This document shows, piece after piece, positions 25,788 to 34,820 of a stretch of DNA of 50,655 bases. Where the stretch lies: NCBI GenBank assembly GCA_030536855.1, contig JAUNPK010000021.1, forward strand, positions 1-50,655, read 5' to 3'. Each line of letters starts with the position of its first letter. Positions within the stretch are counted from its first letter, which is position 1. Source of the DNA: Eubacteriales bacterium (lineage in GTDB: Bacteria; Bacillota; Clostridia; Lachnospirales; Lachnospiraceae). A program made the position numbers and the translations under genes. Below the pieces are notes generated by a model, which worked only from the letters and a program-made list of their open reading frames with translations, did not search any database and was not told the DNA's origin.

Positions 25788-27971
25788 TTATAAATGAAGC
25801 ACTCTCTCTTTAATTTCCTGAGTACGTCCCTGATTCCAGAACTGTGTACCAATATAACCACAGGTTCTTCTTGCAACATTCATCTTGTCCTGGTTACGGT
25901 TACCACAGTTAGGACATTCCCAGATAAGCTTACCATCATCATCAGTTATAATCTGAATCTGACCTGTAAATCCACATTCCTGACAGTAGTCACTCTTGGT
26001 ATTAAGCTCTGCATACATAATATTCTCATAAATATACTGCATAACTGAAAGAACAGCCGGTATGTTGTCCTGCATATCAGGAACCTCAACATAACTGATA
26101 GCACCTCCAGGTGACAATTCCTGGAACTGTGACTCGAATTTCAACTTGTCAAATGCGCTAATATTCTCAGTTACATGTACATGGTAACTGTTGGTAATGT
26201 AGTTTTTGTCTGTAACTCCCGGAATCTTACCGAATCTCTTCTGTAAACACTTGGCAAACTTATATGTTGTTGACTCAAGAGGAGTTCCGTATAAACTGAA
26301 ATCAATATTAGTTTCTTTAGCCCATCTGTTACATGTATCTCTTAAGTATGTCATAAGCTTTAATGCAAACTCTGTACCCTCAGGAGCTGTGTGTGTTACA
26401 TCCTTCATGTAATATGTACATTCACAAAGGCCTGCATAACCCAATGATATTGTTGAATATCCTCCATATAAGAGTTTATCAATGGTCTCGCCCTTCTTAA
26501 GTCTTGCAAGAGCACCATTTTGCCAGAGAATAGGAGCTACATCGGAAGGTGTACCCTTTAATCTGTAATGTCTGCACATAAGTGCTCTCTTACAAAGTTC
26601 AAGTCTTTCATCAAGAATCTTCCAGAACTTATCCATATCCTTACCTGAAGAGCAGGCAACATCCACAAGATTAAGTGTTACAACACCCTGATTAAATCTT
26701 CCGTAATACTTAGGTTTATTATCATTTTCAGAATCATTGTAAACTGTAAGGAATGAACGACATCCCATACATGGGTAACAATGTCCTTCTCCCATCTTGT
26801 CCACCTTAAGCTTCTTCATGATTTTTTCTGATATATAATCAGGTACCATACGCTTTGCTGTACATTTTGCTGCAAGCTCTGTAAGATACCAATACTTTGA
26901 GCCCTCTGTTATATTGTCTTCCTCAAGAACATATATAAGCTTAGGAAATGCCGGGGTTATATAAACTCCCATCTCATTCTTAACGCCCTGTATTCTCTGC
27001 TTTAAAACTTCCTCAGTAACTAAGGCTAAATCTTCCTTAGTCTGTCCCTCAGGTACTTCATTAAGATACATAAACACTGTAACAAATGGAGCCTGTCCGT
27101 TGGTAGTCATAAGAGTAATTACCTGATACTGAATCATCTGTACACCGCGTTTAATTTCATCTCTTACTCTCAGTTCAGCAACTTCCCTTATCTTTTCATC
27201 AGAAGCTTCAATTCCTGCAATATTAAACTCTTCTGTCACCTGCTTAATGAACTTTTCCCTTGAAACCTGTACAAATGGTGCAAGGTGGGACAGGGAAATA
27301 CTCTGTCCTCCATACTGCGAGCTGGCAATCTGTGCAATAGCCTGAGTAGCTATATTACATGCTGTTGAAAAGCTGTGAGGCTTTTCTATCATAGTCTCGC
27401 TTATAACTGTACCGTTCTGAAGCATATCTTCAAGATTTACCAGGCAGCAGTTATGCATATGCTGAGCAAAATAATCAGCATCGTGAAAATGTATTAATCC
27501 CTGTTCATGAGCATCTACAATATCAGCAGGAAGGAGAAGTCTCTTTGTAATATCCTTGCTGACTTCACCTGCCATATAATCTCTCTGCACACTGTTAACA
27601 GTAGGATTTTTATTAGAATTCTCCTGCTTAACTTCCTCATTATTGCACTCAAGCAGACTCAATATCTGTTCGTCTGTGGAATTGGATTTTCTTACAAGAG
27701 CTCTCTTATATCTATATGTAATATATTTACGAGCAACGGCAAAAGCTCTCAAATTCATAATCTGGTTTTCTACTAAATCCTGAATTTCCTCAACGTTTAA
27801 TGATCTGTTCATTTCCTTGCAGATATTCTCCACATTTTCGGAAATCATCTCAATCTGTTCATCTGATAATCTTTCACTGTGAACAACCTCTTTGTTAGCC
27901 TTGGTAACCGCCGCCATAATCTTAGATATGTCAAACGTTACCTCAGAGCCACTACGTTTAATAATCTTCAT
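25788..27971 (-). CDS. nrdD: Anaerobic (class III) ribonucleoside-triphosphate reductase
   Basis: 727 residues from the ATG at 27971 (AAGGGA upstream). It reduces ribonucleotides without oxygen using a glycyl radical. An ATP-cone (KRSGSEVTFDISKIM to about residue 90) is followed by the reductase barrel (NCCLVNLEDM, SSQYGGQS, YPCMGCRSF). The C-terminus has a zinc site, CQECGFTG then CPNCGNRN, and the radical loop RRTCGYIGTQFWNQGR. No nrdG activase lies within the window next to it, which is unusual because the two are commonly adjacent. Candidate NrdR boxes and a long hairpin precede it. Confidence 0.95.
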   Translation of the reverse strand: MKIIKRSGSEVTFDISKIMAAVTKANKEVVHSERLSDEQIEMISENVENICKEMNRSLNVEEIQDLVENQIMNLRAFAVARKYITYRYKRALVRKSNSTDEQILSLLECNNEEVKQENSNKNPTVNSVQRDYMAGEVSKDITKRLLLPADIVDAHEQGLIHFHDADYFAQHMHNCCLVNLEDMLQNGTVISETMIEKPHSFSTACNIATQAIAQIASSQYGGQSISLSHLAPFVQVSREKFIKQVTEEFNIAGIEASDEKIREVAELRVRDEIKRGVQMIQYQVITLMTTNGQAPFVTVFMYLNEVPEGQTKEDLALVTEEVLKQRIQGVKNEMGVYITPAFPKLIYVLEEDNITEGSKYWYLTELAAKCTAKRMVPDYISEKIMKKLKVDKMGEGHCYPCMGCRSFLTVYNDSENDNKPKYYGRFNQGVVTLNLVDVACSSGKDMDKFWKILDERLELCKRALMCRHYRLKGTPSDVAPILWQNGALARLKKGETIDKLLYGGYSTISLGYAGLCECTYYMKDVTHTAPEGTEFALKLMTYLRDTCNRWAKETNIDFSLYGTPLESTTYKFAKCLQKRFGKIPGVTDKNYITNSYHVHVTENISAFDKLKFESQFQELSPGGAISYVEVPDMQDNIPAVLSVMQYIYENIMYAELNTKSDYCQECGFTGQIQIITDDDGKLIWECPNCGNRNQDKMNVARRTCGYIGTQFWNQGRTQEIKERVLHL

Positions 27972-28029
27972 ATCATTCCCTTTCTCCCTTATAAAACACC
28001 CCACATAATAGGTTAGTCCTTTGCGTACA

Positions 28030-28068
28030 ATGCGCTATACAAGTACCCTTAAATCTTGTATAGCGCAT
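28030..28068 (-). promoter_or_regulatory. Perfect 14-bp inverted repeat in the nrdD leader
   Basis: ATGCGCTATACAAG (28030-28043) and CTTGTATAGCGCAT (28055-28068) are exact reverse complements, 11 bases apart. It lies 60-100 bases before nrdD. No T-run follows on the minus strand, so it is an RNA structure or protein site and not a standard terminator. Confidence 0.7.
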
Positions 28069-28101
28069 AAAATCATTGTTCGTTTCGAACTATATTGAAT
28101 T

Positions 28102-28149
28102 CTACTATATGTTGGTTAATAAGTCAATAACAAACACAATATCTTGTGA
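28102..28149 (-). promoter_or_regulatory. nrdR box: Candidate tandem NrdR boxes
   Basis: ACACAATATCTTGTGA (28134-28149) matches the NrdR consensus ACACWATATWTNGTGT except at two positions. A weaker partner, CTACTATATGTTGGTT (28102-28117), is offset by 32 bases, the three-turn spacing typical of paired NrdR boxes. Confidence 0.5.
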
Positions 28150-28192
28150 TAAAAAGTTTTTTCACAACTATTTGTAGTTATTCTCTCTGTCA

Positions 28193-30016
28193 TTATTCCG
28201 TCAATAATCCCAGATTACCCTCATCAATCAAAGTATTTATAAGGGAAGCTGTTATAACTGAACACTCCACCTCATACTCAGCCCACTGAGCTGCATTTTT
28301 TGTCCTGTCAATGGTAAGAACACCTTTAATATTATCCATATCTCCTACAATGCATTGTATTGTTGAAACAATTCCTCTTTCATTCATAATTTCAATAACA
28401 TCCGGAGCAGCTGTTCTTTGTGAGCCAACAAAACTCATTACCGCATATGGATTATTTTCGGTGAGATTCTTAAAATTATCATTATGTACATACATAGCGT
28501 CAGAAACAGCTTCTATATCCTCGCCCACGGTAAAGCATTTTTCCAGCTTATCACCTGTAAACAGATTAATACTGTCAACATTATACGTTTCAAGAATATG
28601 ATGAAACATATTCATAATCGCATTCTTTCTGTCCTTATTGTATTCTATCATAATCTGAGTGATGTATTTAAGCTCCTTCATCTCTCTGCCATCATTGGCA
28701 CCTTTTCCCATTTTAGAAGAATCAATAAAAGACTGAAGATGTAAATCATCCCTGAAGAAGACATATCTGTCTCTTCCCTTTTCCTTTGCAACATAAAGGC
28801 AAAAATCAGCTTTCTTGAAGAGCGACTCATAATCCCTTCCGTTGTCAGGATATACGGCTGCACCTATAGATGTTGTAACGCTGAACTCTCCCTGAAAATC
28901 ATTCTTAAACTCCCACTTTACCTGAGTCCTTATAGATCTCAGCAAAGATCTCAAATCGTTATGATCATTAACTCTGTTGAGAACAACTGCAAATTCATCT
29001 CCGCCAATACGTCCAACAACACCGTCCTCTCCTACAACATCCTTTATTCTTCTTGCAACTCTTGTGAGGACTTTATCTCCATAGAGGTGTCCATATATAT
29101 CATTCACCTTTTTAAAATGGTCCACATCTATGATTGCAATAGTAACCTTATTTGCCTTTTCTTCTTTTATAAACTTCTGAGCAAGCTCTGTAATGGTCTT
29201 CTTATTATATACCTGGGTAAGAGAATCATACATAAGTTCATCCGTAAGCTCTATAGTCTGCCCTTTTGCACTGTTGCTTTCAGCAGAAATAATACGTCCA
29301 ATCATTACAGGATATCCATTATATTTATTATGTACGGTCCCAATGAATTTAAGGCTTTCCATCACCGTTCCCCGGGTTCTTATACTTGTTGTAAACTTAA
29401 ATGAAAATTCCGGAGTGAACAACTTAATATTCTCTATAAAGGCCTCAAACTCTGCAACGCTGGAATCTTCCACCCATCCGTTAGAAATAACCCTTTCACT
29501 CCACATGTCAATATTCTCTCTGACAATAACATCTCTGGCATAGAGTTCACATTTGATAATCTTAAAATTATGGCTCTCATCATCGTAAGAAAATATGTAT
29601 TCTCCCGTAAGTCCCAAAGCAATGCGCTCTCTCATGATGTCATCACATATCCTGTAGTTGGATTCCACTGCCGCATCCACGTCTACCATTTCTATATCCA
29701 TATTGCCTACTCCACCGGATTCGGATGAAAGAATTCTAAGTAAATTCTGTCTGTACTCCCCATCGGCATTCTTAAATCTGAAGCATTCGCTTTTAGGATT
29801 CCCATCAAATGTATCAATAAACCGGCATAGCGCATCTTTATCATCCGGATGGACAAACTCTGTAATTGCGCCAAAAGTCATCTTACCAAAGTAATCCGAA
29901 AATGCTTTATTGGTTACGCTGGTAAGATAAAATTTGTCCATTACAGCCTGTCTTCTATCCAGTCTATGGGCATCAACATATTTATCTTTAGACTTTAAAT
30001 TCTCTTCTGGAAACAT
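28193..30016 (-). CDS. GGDEF-domain diguanylate cyclase with sensory flanks
   Basis: 607 residues; ATG at 30016 behind AGAGGG. The N-terminal 250 residues look like two PAS-type sensory modules (first ends near 110, second 130-245). The GGDEF domain (about 262-425) is intact: FKKVNDIYGHLYGDKVL, GRIGGDEFAVVL (residues 338-342), and YVAKEKGRDRYVFF. No RxxD inhibitory site precedes the GGDEF motif. Residues 450-600 look like a GAF-like domain (TFNVDSINLF-type strand, VGDMDNIKGVLTIDR). No membrane helix is seen, so it senses a cytoplasmic signal and makes c-di-GMP. It has a 175-base structured leader. Confidence 0.85.
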   Translation of the reverse strand: MFPEENLKSKDKYVDAHRLDRRQAVMDKFYLTSVTNKAFSDYFGKMTFGAITEFVHPDDKDALCRFIDTFDGNPKSECFRFKNADGEYRQNLLRILSSESGGVGNMDIEMVDVDAAVESNYRICDDIMRERIALGLTGEYIFSYDDESHNFKIIKCELYARDVIVRENIDMWSERVISNGWVEDSSVAEFEAFIENIKLFTPEFSFKFTTSIRTRGTVMESLKFIGTVHNKYNGYPVMIGRIISAESNSAKGQTIELTDELMYDSLTQVYNKKTITELAQKFIKEEKANKVTIAIIDVDHFKKVNDIYGHLYGDKVLTRVARRIKDVVGEDGVVGRIGGDEFAVVLNRVNDHNDLRSLLRSIRTQVKWEFKNDFQGEFSVTTSIGAAVYPDNGRDYESLFKKADFCLYVAKEKGRDRYVFFRDDLHLQSFIDSSKMGKGANDGREMKELKYITQIMIEYNKDRKNAIMNMFHHILETYNVDSINLFTGDKLEKCFTVGEDIEAVSDAMYVHNDNFKNLTENNPYAVMSFVGSQRTAAPDVIEIMNERGIVSTIQCIVGDMDNIKGVLTIDRTKNAAQWAEYEVECSVITASLINTLIDEGNLGLLTE

Positions 30017-30020
30017 ATTA

Positions 30021-30158
30021 ACCCTCTATTCCGCAGGCAATTTAGTGCCGAAGGAATCGCGAGCCAAATATCAGACTTGACTCTGCGATAAATATATTTG
30101 TGATGCCTGCGTCACAAACAGCCGTGTAAAAAATCATCGCCTCAGTGTGATTTTTTAC
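30021..30158 (-). ncRNA. Structured leader RNA of the GGDEF gene (putative cis-regulator)
   Basis: In transcript order: an 11-bp hairpin (30158-30126, arms GTAAAAAATCA and TGATTTTTTAC); a perfect 7-bp hairpin TTTGTGA/TCACAAA (30118-30112, 30103-30097) whose 8-base loop is CGCAGGCA; a hairpin 30089-30056 (ATCGC/GCGAT plus AGTCAA/TTGGCT); then TGCCTGCG (30039-30032), the exact complement of the second hairpin's whole loop, a few bases before the AGAGGG ribosome site. This allows a loop-to-tail pseudoknot near the start codon. It does not match the c-di-GMP-I or -II riboswitch patterns I know. Confidence 0.6.
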
Positions 30159-30199
30159 ATTAACCCCTCATTACTAAATCGTTCGTTAAAGCTAAGCAA

Positions 30200-30228
30200 A
30201 TTATAGAATAAACTTGTATTTTTAACAA
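30200..30228 (-). promoter_or_regulatory. Promoter of the GGDEF gene
   Basis: Minus-strand -35 TTGTTA (30228-30223), 17 bases, -10 TATAAT (30205-30200). It predicts a leader of about 175 bases. Confidence 0.75.
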
Positions 30229-30250
30229 GAGCCTACGAGAAAGATAGTAC

Positions 30251-30268
30251 TTTGGTACTAATACCAAA
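30251..30268. promoter_or_regulatory. Operator-like palindrome between divergent genes
   Basis: TTTGGTA (30251-30257) and TACCAAA (30262-30268) are perfect inverted arms four bases apart, lying between the GGDEF promoter and the small-protein gene, whose -10 TATAAT is at 30299-30304. Confidence 0.45.
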
Positions 30269-30368
30269 TATTGTGTTTTCTTTTTTATATTACTGTGTTA
30301 TAATACAACATATTGTTAGTTCTTGAGGCACAATTAATTTTATTTTTTTGAAATGGGGGTTTTATGTA

Positions 30369-30530
30369 ATGGAGCGCGTTAAGTACAATAAGGTTGAGGT
30401 TTATCATGGTGACAGCACAAAGAAATTTCCGGTTTATGAAATTTATCTTGATGGTGTCATCGTAACCAAAGTGTCATCAGAAGGTGAAGCCTTAGAGATG
30501 GTATCTCGCTGGCAGGAAATTTATAAATAA
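30369..30530 (+). CDS. Small conserved-looking protein of unknown function
   Basis: 53 residues from the ATG at 30369 with GGGGG nine bases upstream; an earlier in-frame ATG (30348) overlaps that site. The sequence (MERVKYNKVEVYHGDS, then VYEIYLDGVIVTKVSSEGEA) is soluble with a beta-beta-alpha feel and no cysteines. It has its own TATAAT -10 and a strong terminator downstream. Real expression is likely; no function can be given. Confidence 0.55.
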   Translation: MERVKYNKVEVYHGDSTKKFPVYEIYLDGVIVTKVSSEGEALEMVSRWQEIYK

Positions 30531-30590
30531 AATGACACTAAACTTTCAACGTTATAGTCTGCCGCCAATGTGACAGAAGATGGAGTGTAA

Positions 30591-30657
30591 CAAAATCACG
30601 GGATGAATAAGCCTAAGTTAAGCGAAACATTTAGGTTTATCCACCCCGTGATTTTTT
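30591..30657. terminator. Bidirectional terminator between the small gene and corA
   Basis: A long stem, AAAATCACGGG (30592-30602) with CCCGTGATTTT (right arm ending near 30655), extended by ATAAGCCTAA/TTAGGTTTAT. T-rich on one side and A-rich on the other, so it serves both convergent genes. Confidence 0.9.
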
Positions 30658-30658
30658 A

Positions 30659-31600
30659 TTACAACATTTTCTTTTTCTTAAGGAACCACAATACAAGTAT
30701 GCAAATTGCAAGTATAATTCCTATTATTATATAGAATCCGAAGGGAGTATCCGACAGAGGCATCCAGTTCCCGGATACATTCATACCGTAAATTCCGGAA
30801 ATTATGGTAGGTATTGCCATTACAATTGTTATTGATGTAAGAATCTTCATAACATTATTCAGCCTGTTGTCAATTACAGAAGATAACAGTTCTCTTGTAC
30901 CATCAATTATGTCTCGATAGATAGTGGTCATCTCGATAGCCTGCTGATATTCGACCATAACATCCTCAAGAAGTTCCATATCTTCCGGATACTGCTCCAG
31001 CCTCTTATACCTTCTTAATCTCTCCAGCACAATGCTGTTGGCTCTCAGTGATGTGGCGAAGTAAACCAACGTTGATTCCAATTCGTGAAGTTCTACAATA
31101 TCGGTATCATGAGTGTCATCGCTTACCCGCTCTTCTATCTCTGTTCTCTTCTTATCTATGCCTCGAAGGTATGCCTGATATAACATGGCAGATCTAAACA
31201 TCATCTCATATATGAATCTCATTTTCTTTTTAGTGCTGAAATCCTTCACCTTATTGCGCACAAAATAATTAAGCACCGGCGTTTCTTCCCTGCAGATAGT
31301 AATAATAACATCGCTCTTTAAAATAATACCCAATGGAATTGTGGTGTACATTTTCTTCTCATGACGCACCTCAGGTGTTGGAATATCCACCAATATCAGA
31401 GTATATCCATCTTCAAGACTGATACGTGAACTTTCCTCATCATCCAATGCCGTTGCAAGGTCAGCAGGATCTATTTCAAAATGTTCTGCCAACTGGGCAA
31501 GTTCCTTACTTGTGGGGTTCACAACATTAACCCAGCAACCATCCTGGTAGCTGCTTAATGTGTTTAATATATGTTGGTCTGTTCTATATATATCTACCAT
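30659..31600 (-). CDS. corA: CorA-family magnesium/divalent cation channel
   Basis: 313 residues. A soluble N-terminal domain with long helices (residues 130-240) precedes two membrane helices; between them sits the hallmark YGMN (IISGIYGMNVSGNWMPL), the selectivity loop. The protein ends FLKKKKML. CorA pentamers admit Mg2+ down the membrane potential. GGAGGG precedes the ATG. Alone on its strand. Confidence 0.93.
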   Translation of the reverse strand: MVDIYRTDQHILNTLSSYQDGCWVNVVNPTSKELAQLAEHFEIDPADLATALDDEESSRISLEDGYTLILVDIPTPEVRHEKKMYTTIPLGIILKSDVIITICREETPVLNYFVRNKVKDFSTKKKMRFIYEMMFRSAMLYQAYLRGIDKKRTEIEERVSDDTHDTDIVELHELESTLVYFATSLRANSIVLERLRRYKRLEQYPEDMELLEDVMVEYQQAIEMTTIYRDIIDGTRELLSSVIDNRLNNVMKILTSITIVMAIPTIISGIYGMNVSGNWMPLSDTPFGFYIIIGIILAICILVLWFLKKKKML

Positions 31601-31666
31601 ACATAACCCTCCTTATCCTGCTATACTGTGGCAAAATCCTTACTAATTATACATATATTTCTATTA

Positions 31667-32803
31667 TCAAACAAGTTTTTTTCCTGTTTTCACAAATACA
31701 TTTCTCTCATCAGGAACCATAGTCCTGTAAGATACCGGGCACTGGGTAACGCATTGTCCGCATCCGATACATTTGTTAATGTCGTACATAAGCTGACCTT
31801 TTTTCTTATCAAACCATGTAGCGTCTGTAGGACAATAATGGTTACATTTATTACATCCAATACATTTTGCGCCCTCAATCACCTGTGGTCTGTAATATGC
31901 CTTTATCATAAGCTGGGAAAGCGCTCCTTCCCTGTAACTGCTGTACAAAAAGCAGCAATCTGTGCAGCAATTGCATAGAACAATCTCCTCTCTGGCAGAA
32001 TCTGTACCATAATGATACAAAGTATGAATGCACCCCTTTGATTCCAGTTCTTCTATAAGACCCACAGCCTCCTCATAAGACAAATGTCGTGCTATCCCTG
32101 ATTCTTCCAGCTGCTTTGCCATTCTTCCCACTACTACGCATGATTCGATAGGCATATTATAATTGCACTCATGACCCTCAAGCATTTTCATGGTTCTGCA
32201 GAAACAATTCATAACAGCAATATTATCTTTGTGTCTTTCAAGAAGAGGAAGCACCTCCCCTTTGATAAATACTGTCTGTTCTGCTTCCACAGGCTTATTA
32301 ATTTCTATCTTTTTAACTCCCCTTGATACGATGGAGGACATCCTGCCCTCCTCCCTCTCCATATTCCTGGTGTTAACACGATTCATGTAAGCTCTGATTG
32401 GAGCAATATTAAGGGATTTCAATAAATCTTCAAACTCGGAAAATTTACTGATAAGACGCTTTCTGTTGTCATTTAACGGTCCCGATGCATATAACTCAAT
32501 CCATCCCGGAAATATTGGTGTAACATCGTATGTTCCGTCTTTCCTGCTCTGCCATATTCCACCTTTATCCCTGATTTTAGCAAATATATCTTCAAACTTT
32601 TTCCCGGAAAGCCCCCACAGATCCGACAACTGAGCCTTAGTGTAAAAGCCTTCCTTCATCATGAGCATATAATCAAGATCTTCCTCATCAAATACTATTT
32701 CAAAGCATTCTAAAATACAACGAACCAAAGGAACATTCATCTTTGACTTACTGTTCATGATTTTCCCGAGTTTTGTAGCTTTTTCTTTAAATTCCTTAGT
32801 CAA
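31667..32803 (-). CDS. 4Fe-4S dicluster ferredoxin-like protein with N-terminal helical domain
   Basis: 378 residues, starting at TTG (32801-32803) behind AGAGGTG. The C-terminus holds two 4Fe-4S motifs, CIGCNKCNHYCP and CIGCGQCVTQCP; additional cysteines occur in VLCNCCTDCCF and MNCFCRTM. The first 110 residues are a winged-helix-like region (YTKAQLSDLWGLSGKKFEDIF). Such proteins pass electrons, or link cluster state to binding, but the partner is unknown. It ends an operon: MATE transporter, 77-aa protein, 71-aa Cys-rich protein and this gene. Confidence 0.8.
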   Translation of the reverse strand: MTKEFKEKATKLGKIMNSKSKMNVPLVRCILECFEIVFDEEDLDYMLMMKEGFYTKAQLSDLWGLSGKKFEDIFAKIRDKGGIWQSRKDGTYDVTPIFPGWIELYASGPLNDNRKRLISKFSEFEDLLKSLNIAPIRAYMNRVNTRNMEREEGRMSSIVSRGVKKIEINKPVEAEQTVFIKGEVLPLLERHKDNIAVMNCFCRTMKMLEGHECNYNMPIESCVVVGRMAKQLEESGIARHLSYEEAVGLIEELESKGCIHTLYHYGTDSAREEIVLCNCCTDCCFLYSSYREGALSQLMIKAYYRPQVIEGAKCIGCNKCNHYCPTDATWFDKKKGQLMYDINKCIGCGQCVTQCPVSYRTMVPDERNVFVKTGKKLV

Positions 32804-32812
32804 AACACACCT

Positions 32813-33028
32813 CTATTCTTCTTTTGTACTAATCGTACTGTTGTCTGCATTTGATATCTTGTCCGCTTCTTTGCCCGTTTCTTTACAACTCATACTGCAG
32901 GATGCACAGTTACCGCTGCATCCGTCTCCCAAGCCGTTCTCCTTATGTTTATATGAAACTAATAGAAACAATAAAATTACAACAAACAAAACCACAACGG
33001 CTGCAACCATATTTAAAACAGCTCCCAT
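32813..33028 (-). CDS. Small Cys-rich membrane protein, FeoB-associated type
   Basis: 71 residues from the ATG at 33028 (GGAGG five bases before). One membrane helix (VLNMVAAVVVLFVVILLFLLVSYKHK) is followed by GCSGNCASCSMSCKE, the CxxxCxxCxxxC pattern of FeoB-associated proteins, then an acidic tail. No FeoB is in the window; the neighbour is a 4Fe-4S protein, so an iron or cluster role is an inference. Confidence 0.65.
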   Translation of the reverse strand: MGAVLNMVAAVVVLFVVILLFLLVSYKHKENGLGDGCSGNCASCSMSCKETGKEADKISNADNSTISTKEE

Positions 33029-33045
33029 ACAAGCCTCCATCTTAC

Positions 33046-33279
33046 TTATTTACCCGCCAGTTCCTTTAGCTCTTCCATCAACTCCAAATCTGACTGCTGT
33101 ACCTTAATATTGGATGTTATAGGTGATTGTCCCGGCTTTGTTACAGTTATCTCTATAACCGTTCCCTCTTGAACTCCTCCTGAAAATACAGCACTTAAAA
33201 ATGCTACAAATTTAGGATGTGTTGATTGAAACTTATTCTTTGCACTCATTAATTTCATTATTGATGATGGGTTGACCAT
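33046..33279 (-). CDS. Small conserved hypothetical protein
   Basis: 77 residues; ATG at 33279 with AAAGGAG upstream, overlapping the end of the MATE gene by 22 bases. The sequence SAKNKFQSTHPKFVAFLSAVF, then GTVIEITVTKPGQSPITSNIKV and a C-terminal helix, recurs in Firmicutes as an unnamed family. Soluble. Cotranscribed with the MATE transporter and the iron-sulfur genes. Confidence 0.7.
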   Translation of the reverse strand: MVNPSSIMKLMSAKNKFQSTHPKFVAFLSAVFSGGVQEGTVIEITVTKPGQSPITSNIKVQQSDLELMEELKELAGK

Positions 33280-34574
33280 ATTTTACTCCTTTCCTGTACA
33301 AGAATACCAATACAAACCACCGAAGTGATAAACTCTGTGACCGGAAAACTGATCCAGACGCCATTCATCCCGAAAAGCCTTGCAAATATCACAGCAAGTA
33401 CAACTAAAAGGATTATTCCTCTTAATATTGAACAGATAAATGACTGCATAGCTTTCTGGGTAGCGCTGAAATATCCCGTCATAAATATATTAAACCCTGC
33501 AAACACGTAGCCTGCAAAATATATTAACATACCGGTGTGGGCATATTCGGCAAGCTGCTTTGTTCCTTCGCTGTTAAACAAAGCTATAAGACCGTCAGCT
33601 CCCACAAAAATAATTATATAGATTATGACAAAAAGTGCAATGGAAGTTTGCACTCCCATACGCTTTAATTTTTTTACGGATTTATCATCCCCAAGGCCTA
33701 AACATTTACTTATCAGGGGTTGAGCTCCCTGGGAAACCCCATTAAATACAGCTGTAACAATAAGTGCATAATTAGCAATTACACCGTAAGCTGCAACAGC
33801 TATGTTACCGGCTATTGACAGCATGAGAAAATTAAATACCATAGTGGTAATTCCCGATGCCATCTCCCCTATAAATGCTGCCGTACCAAGACGGCAGGAT
33901 TCAATAAACCGGCGAATTGACACCCTCTTAGGTATGAATTCCACTTCATTTTTCTTGGAAATAAAATGTGTCCCGCATATAAGTATACTGCACACAGGAG
34001 ATGCTGCAGTGGCAAGAGCTGCCCCTGTAAGCCCCATCCCCAGAGGGAACATAAATATATAATCAAATATTATATTGAACAGGCTTCCTCCTATGGTACC
34101 CATCATGGCTCTCGTAGGGTCGTTATCATTTCTTACAAAGGCACTCACTACATGATTACACATAAAAAATGGAGTAAACATCAAAAACGTTCTGGCATAA
34201 CCTGAACCCATGGCAGTTATGACATCATCTCCACCCATGATTCTAAGCAGTTGTTCCGGAAAGAAAAGTCCAGCAAGAACGAAAGGTATGCTTATAATAC
34301 AAACGCTTAATATAGCGTTGGAAAAATAATATTTGGCCTCCTCTTTTTCCTGGGCTTTAAGAATTGAGTAGCGTATTGAAGAACCCACGCCCACCATGGA
34401 ACCCATTGCAAATATTAAATTAAAAATGGGAAGCACAAGATTAAGTACGGTAATTCCGTTAGCTCCTGCCACGTAGGATATAAAAAATGTATCCACAATT
34501 ATATAACAGGATATCCCCATCATTCCCATTACATTTTGAGAAACATATCTGTAAAACTGTTTAGTGATGCTCAT
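33258..34574 (-). CDS. MATE-family efflux transporter
   Basis: 438 residues with twelve predicted membrane helices in two homologous halves (VDTFFISYVAGANGITVLNL; later GVSQGAQPLISKCLG). MATE proteins export drugs or metabolites using Na+ or H+ gradients. First gene of a four-gene minus-strand operon. Confidence 0.9.
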   Translation of the reverse strand: MSITKQFYRYVSQNVMGMMGISCYIIVDTFFISYVAGANGITVLNLVLPIFNLIFAMGSMVGVGSSIRYSILKAQEKEEAKYYFSNAILSVCIISIPFVLAGLFFPEQLLRIMGGDDVITAMGSGYARTFLMFTPFFMCNHVVSAFVRNDNDPTRAMMGTIGGSLFNIIFDYIFMFPLGMGLTGAALATAASPVCSILICGTHFISKKNEVEFIPKRVSIRRFIESCRLGTAAFIGEMASGITTMVFNFLMLSIAGNIAVAAYGVIANYALIVTAVFNGVSQGAQPLISKCLGLGDDKSVKKLKRMGVQTSIALFVIIYIIIFVGADGLIALFNSEGTKQLAEYAHTGMLIYFAGYVFAGFNIFMTGYFSATQKAMQSFICSILRGIILLVVLAVIFARLFGMNGVWISFPVTEFITSVVCIGILVQERSKIWSTHHQ

Positions 34575-34607
34575 ATAGTCAGCCGTTTCCTTTCATTGAA
34601 TATGATA

Positions 34608-34820
34608 TTAGGCGTTTGCGAAACACCTTTTCGGTGCTGAACAGTTGTACAATTATACTATGTTGCAAGCTAGGTGTTTTGCTGCCACCGGTGCTTAGCG
34701 GCTGTATTTTAGCCGTTTATGCACCGCTGTGAGCAGCAAGCAGCGAGAGCGTGCCTAGCGGTAACATAGTATAATTGCACAACGTACAGTATTAAATCAC
34801 AGAGTTTCGCAAATGCCTAA
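34608..34820. mobile_element. MITE: 213-bp foldback element with 17-bp terminal repeats and 8-bp target duplication
   Basis: Ends TTAGGCGTTTGCGAAAC (34608-34624) and GTTTCGCAAATGCCTAA (34804-34820) are inverted with one mismatch. Inside, a further 20-plus-base pairing (GTTGTACAATTATACTATGTT near 34643-34663 with its complement near 34772-34791) and inner stems GCTGC/GCAGC, GGTGC/GCACC, CGGCT/AGCCG make one long nested hairpin. The flanks repeat ATATGATA on both sides (34600-34607 and 34821-34828), a target duplication. It has no open frame, so it would depend on a transposase elsewhere. Confidence 0.85.

Noticed and set aside
30021-30160. c-di-GMP-I (GEMM) or class II riboswitch before the GGDEF gene
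   Set aside because: A short TGACGCA resembles part of GEMM, but the second conserved half and the GGGCAAACC-like segment are absent.
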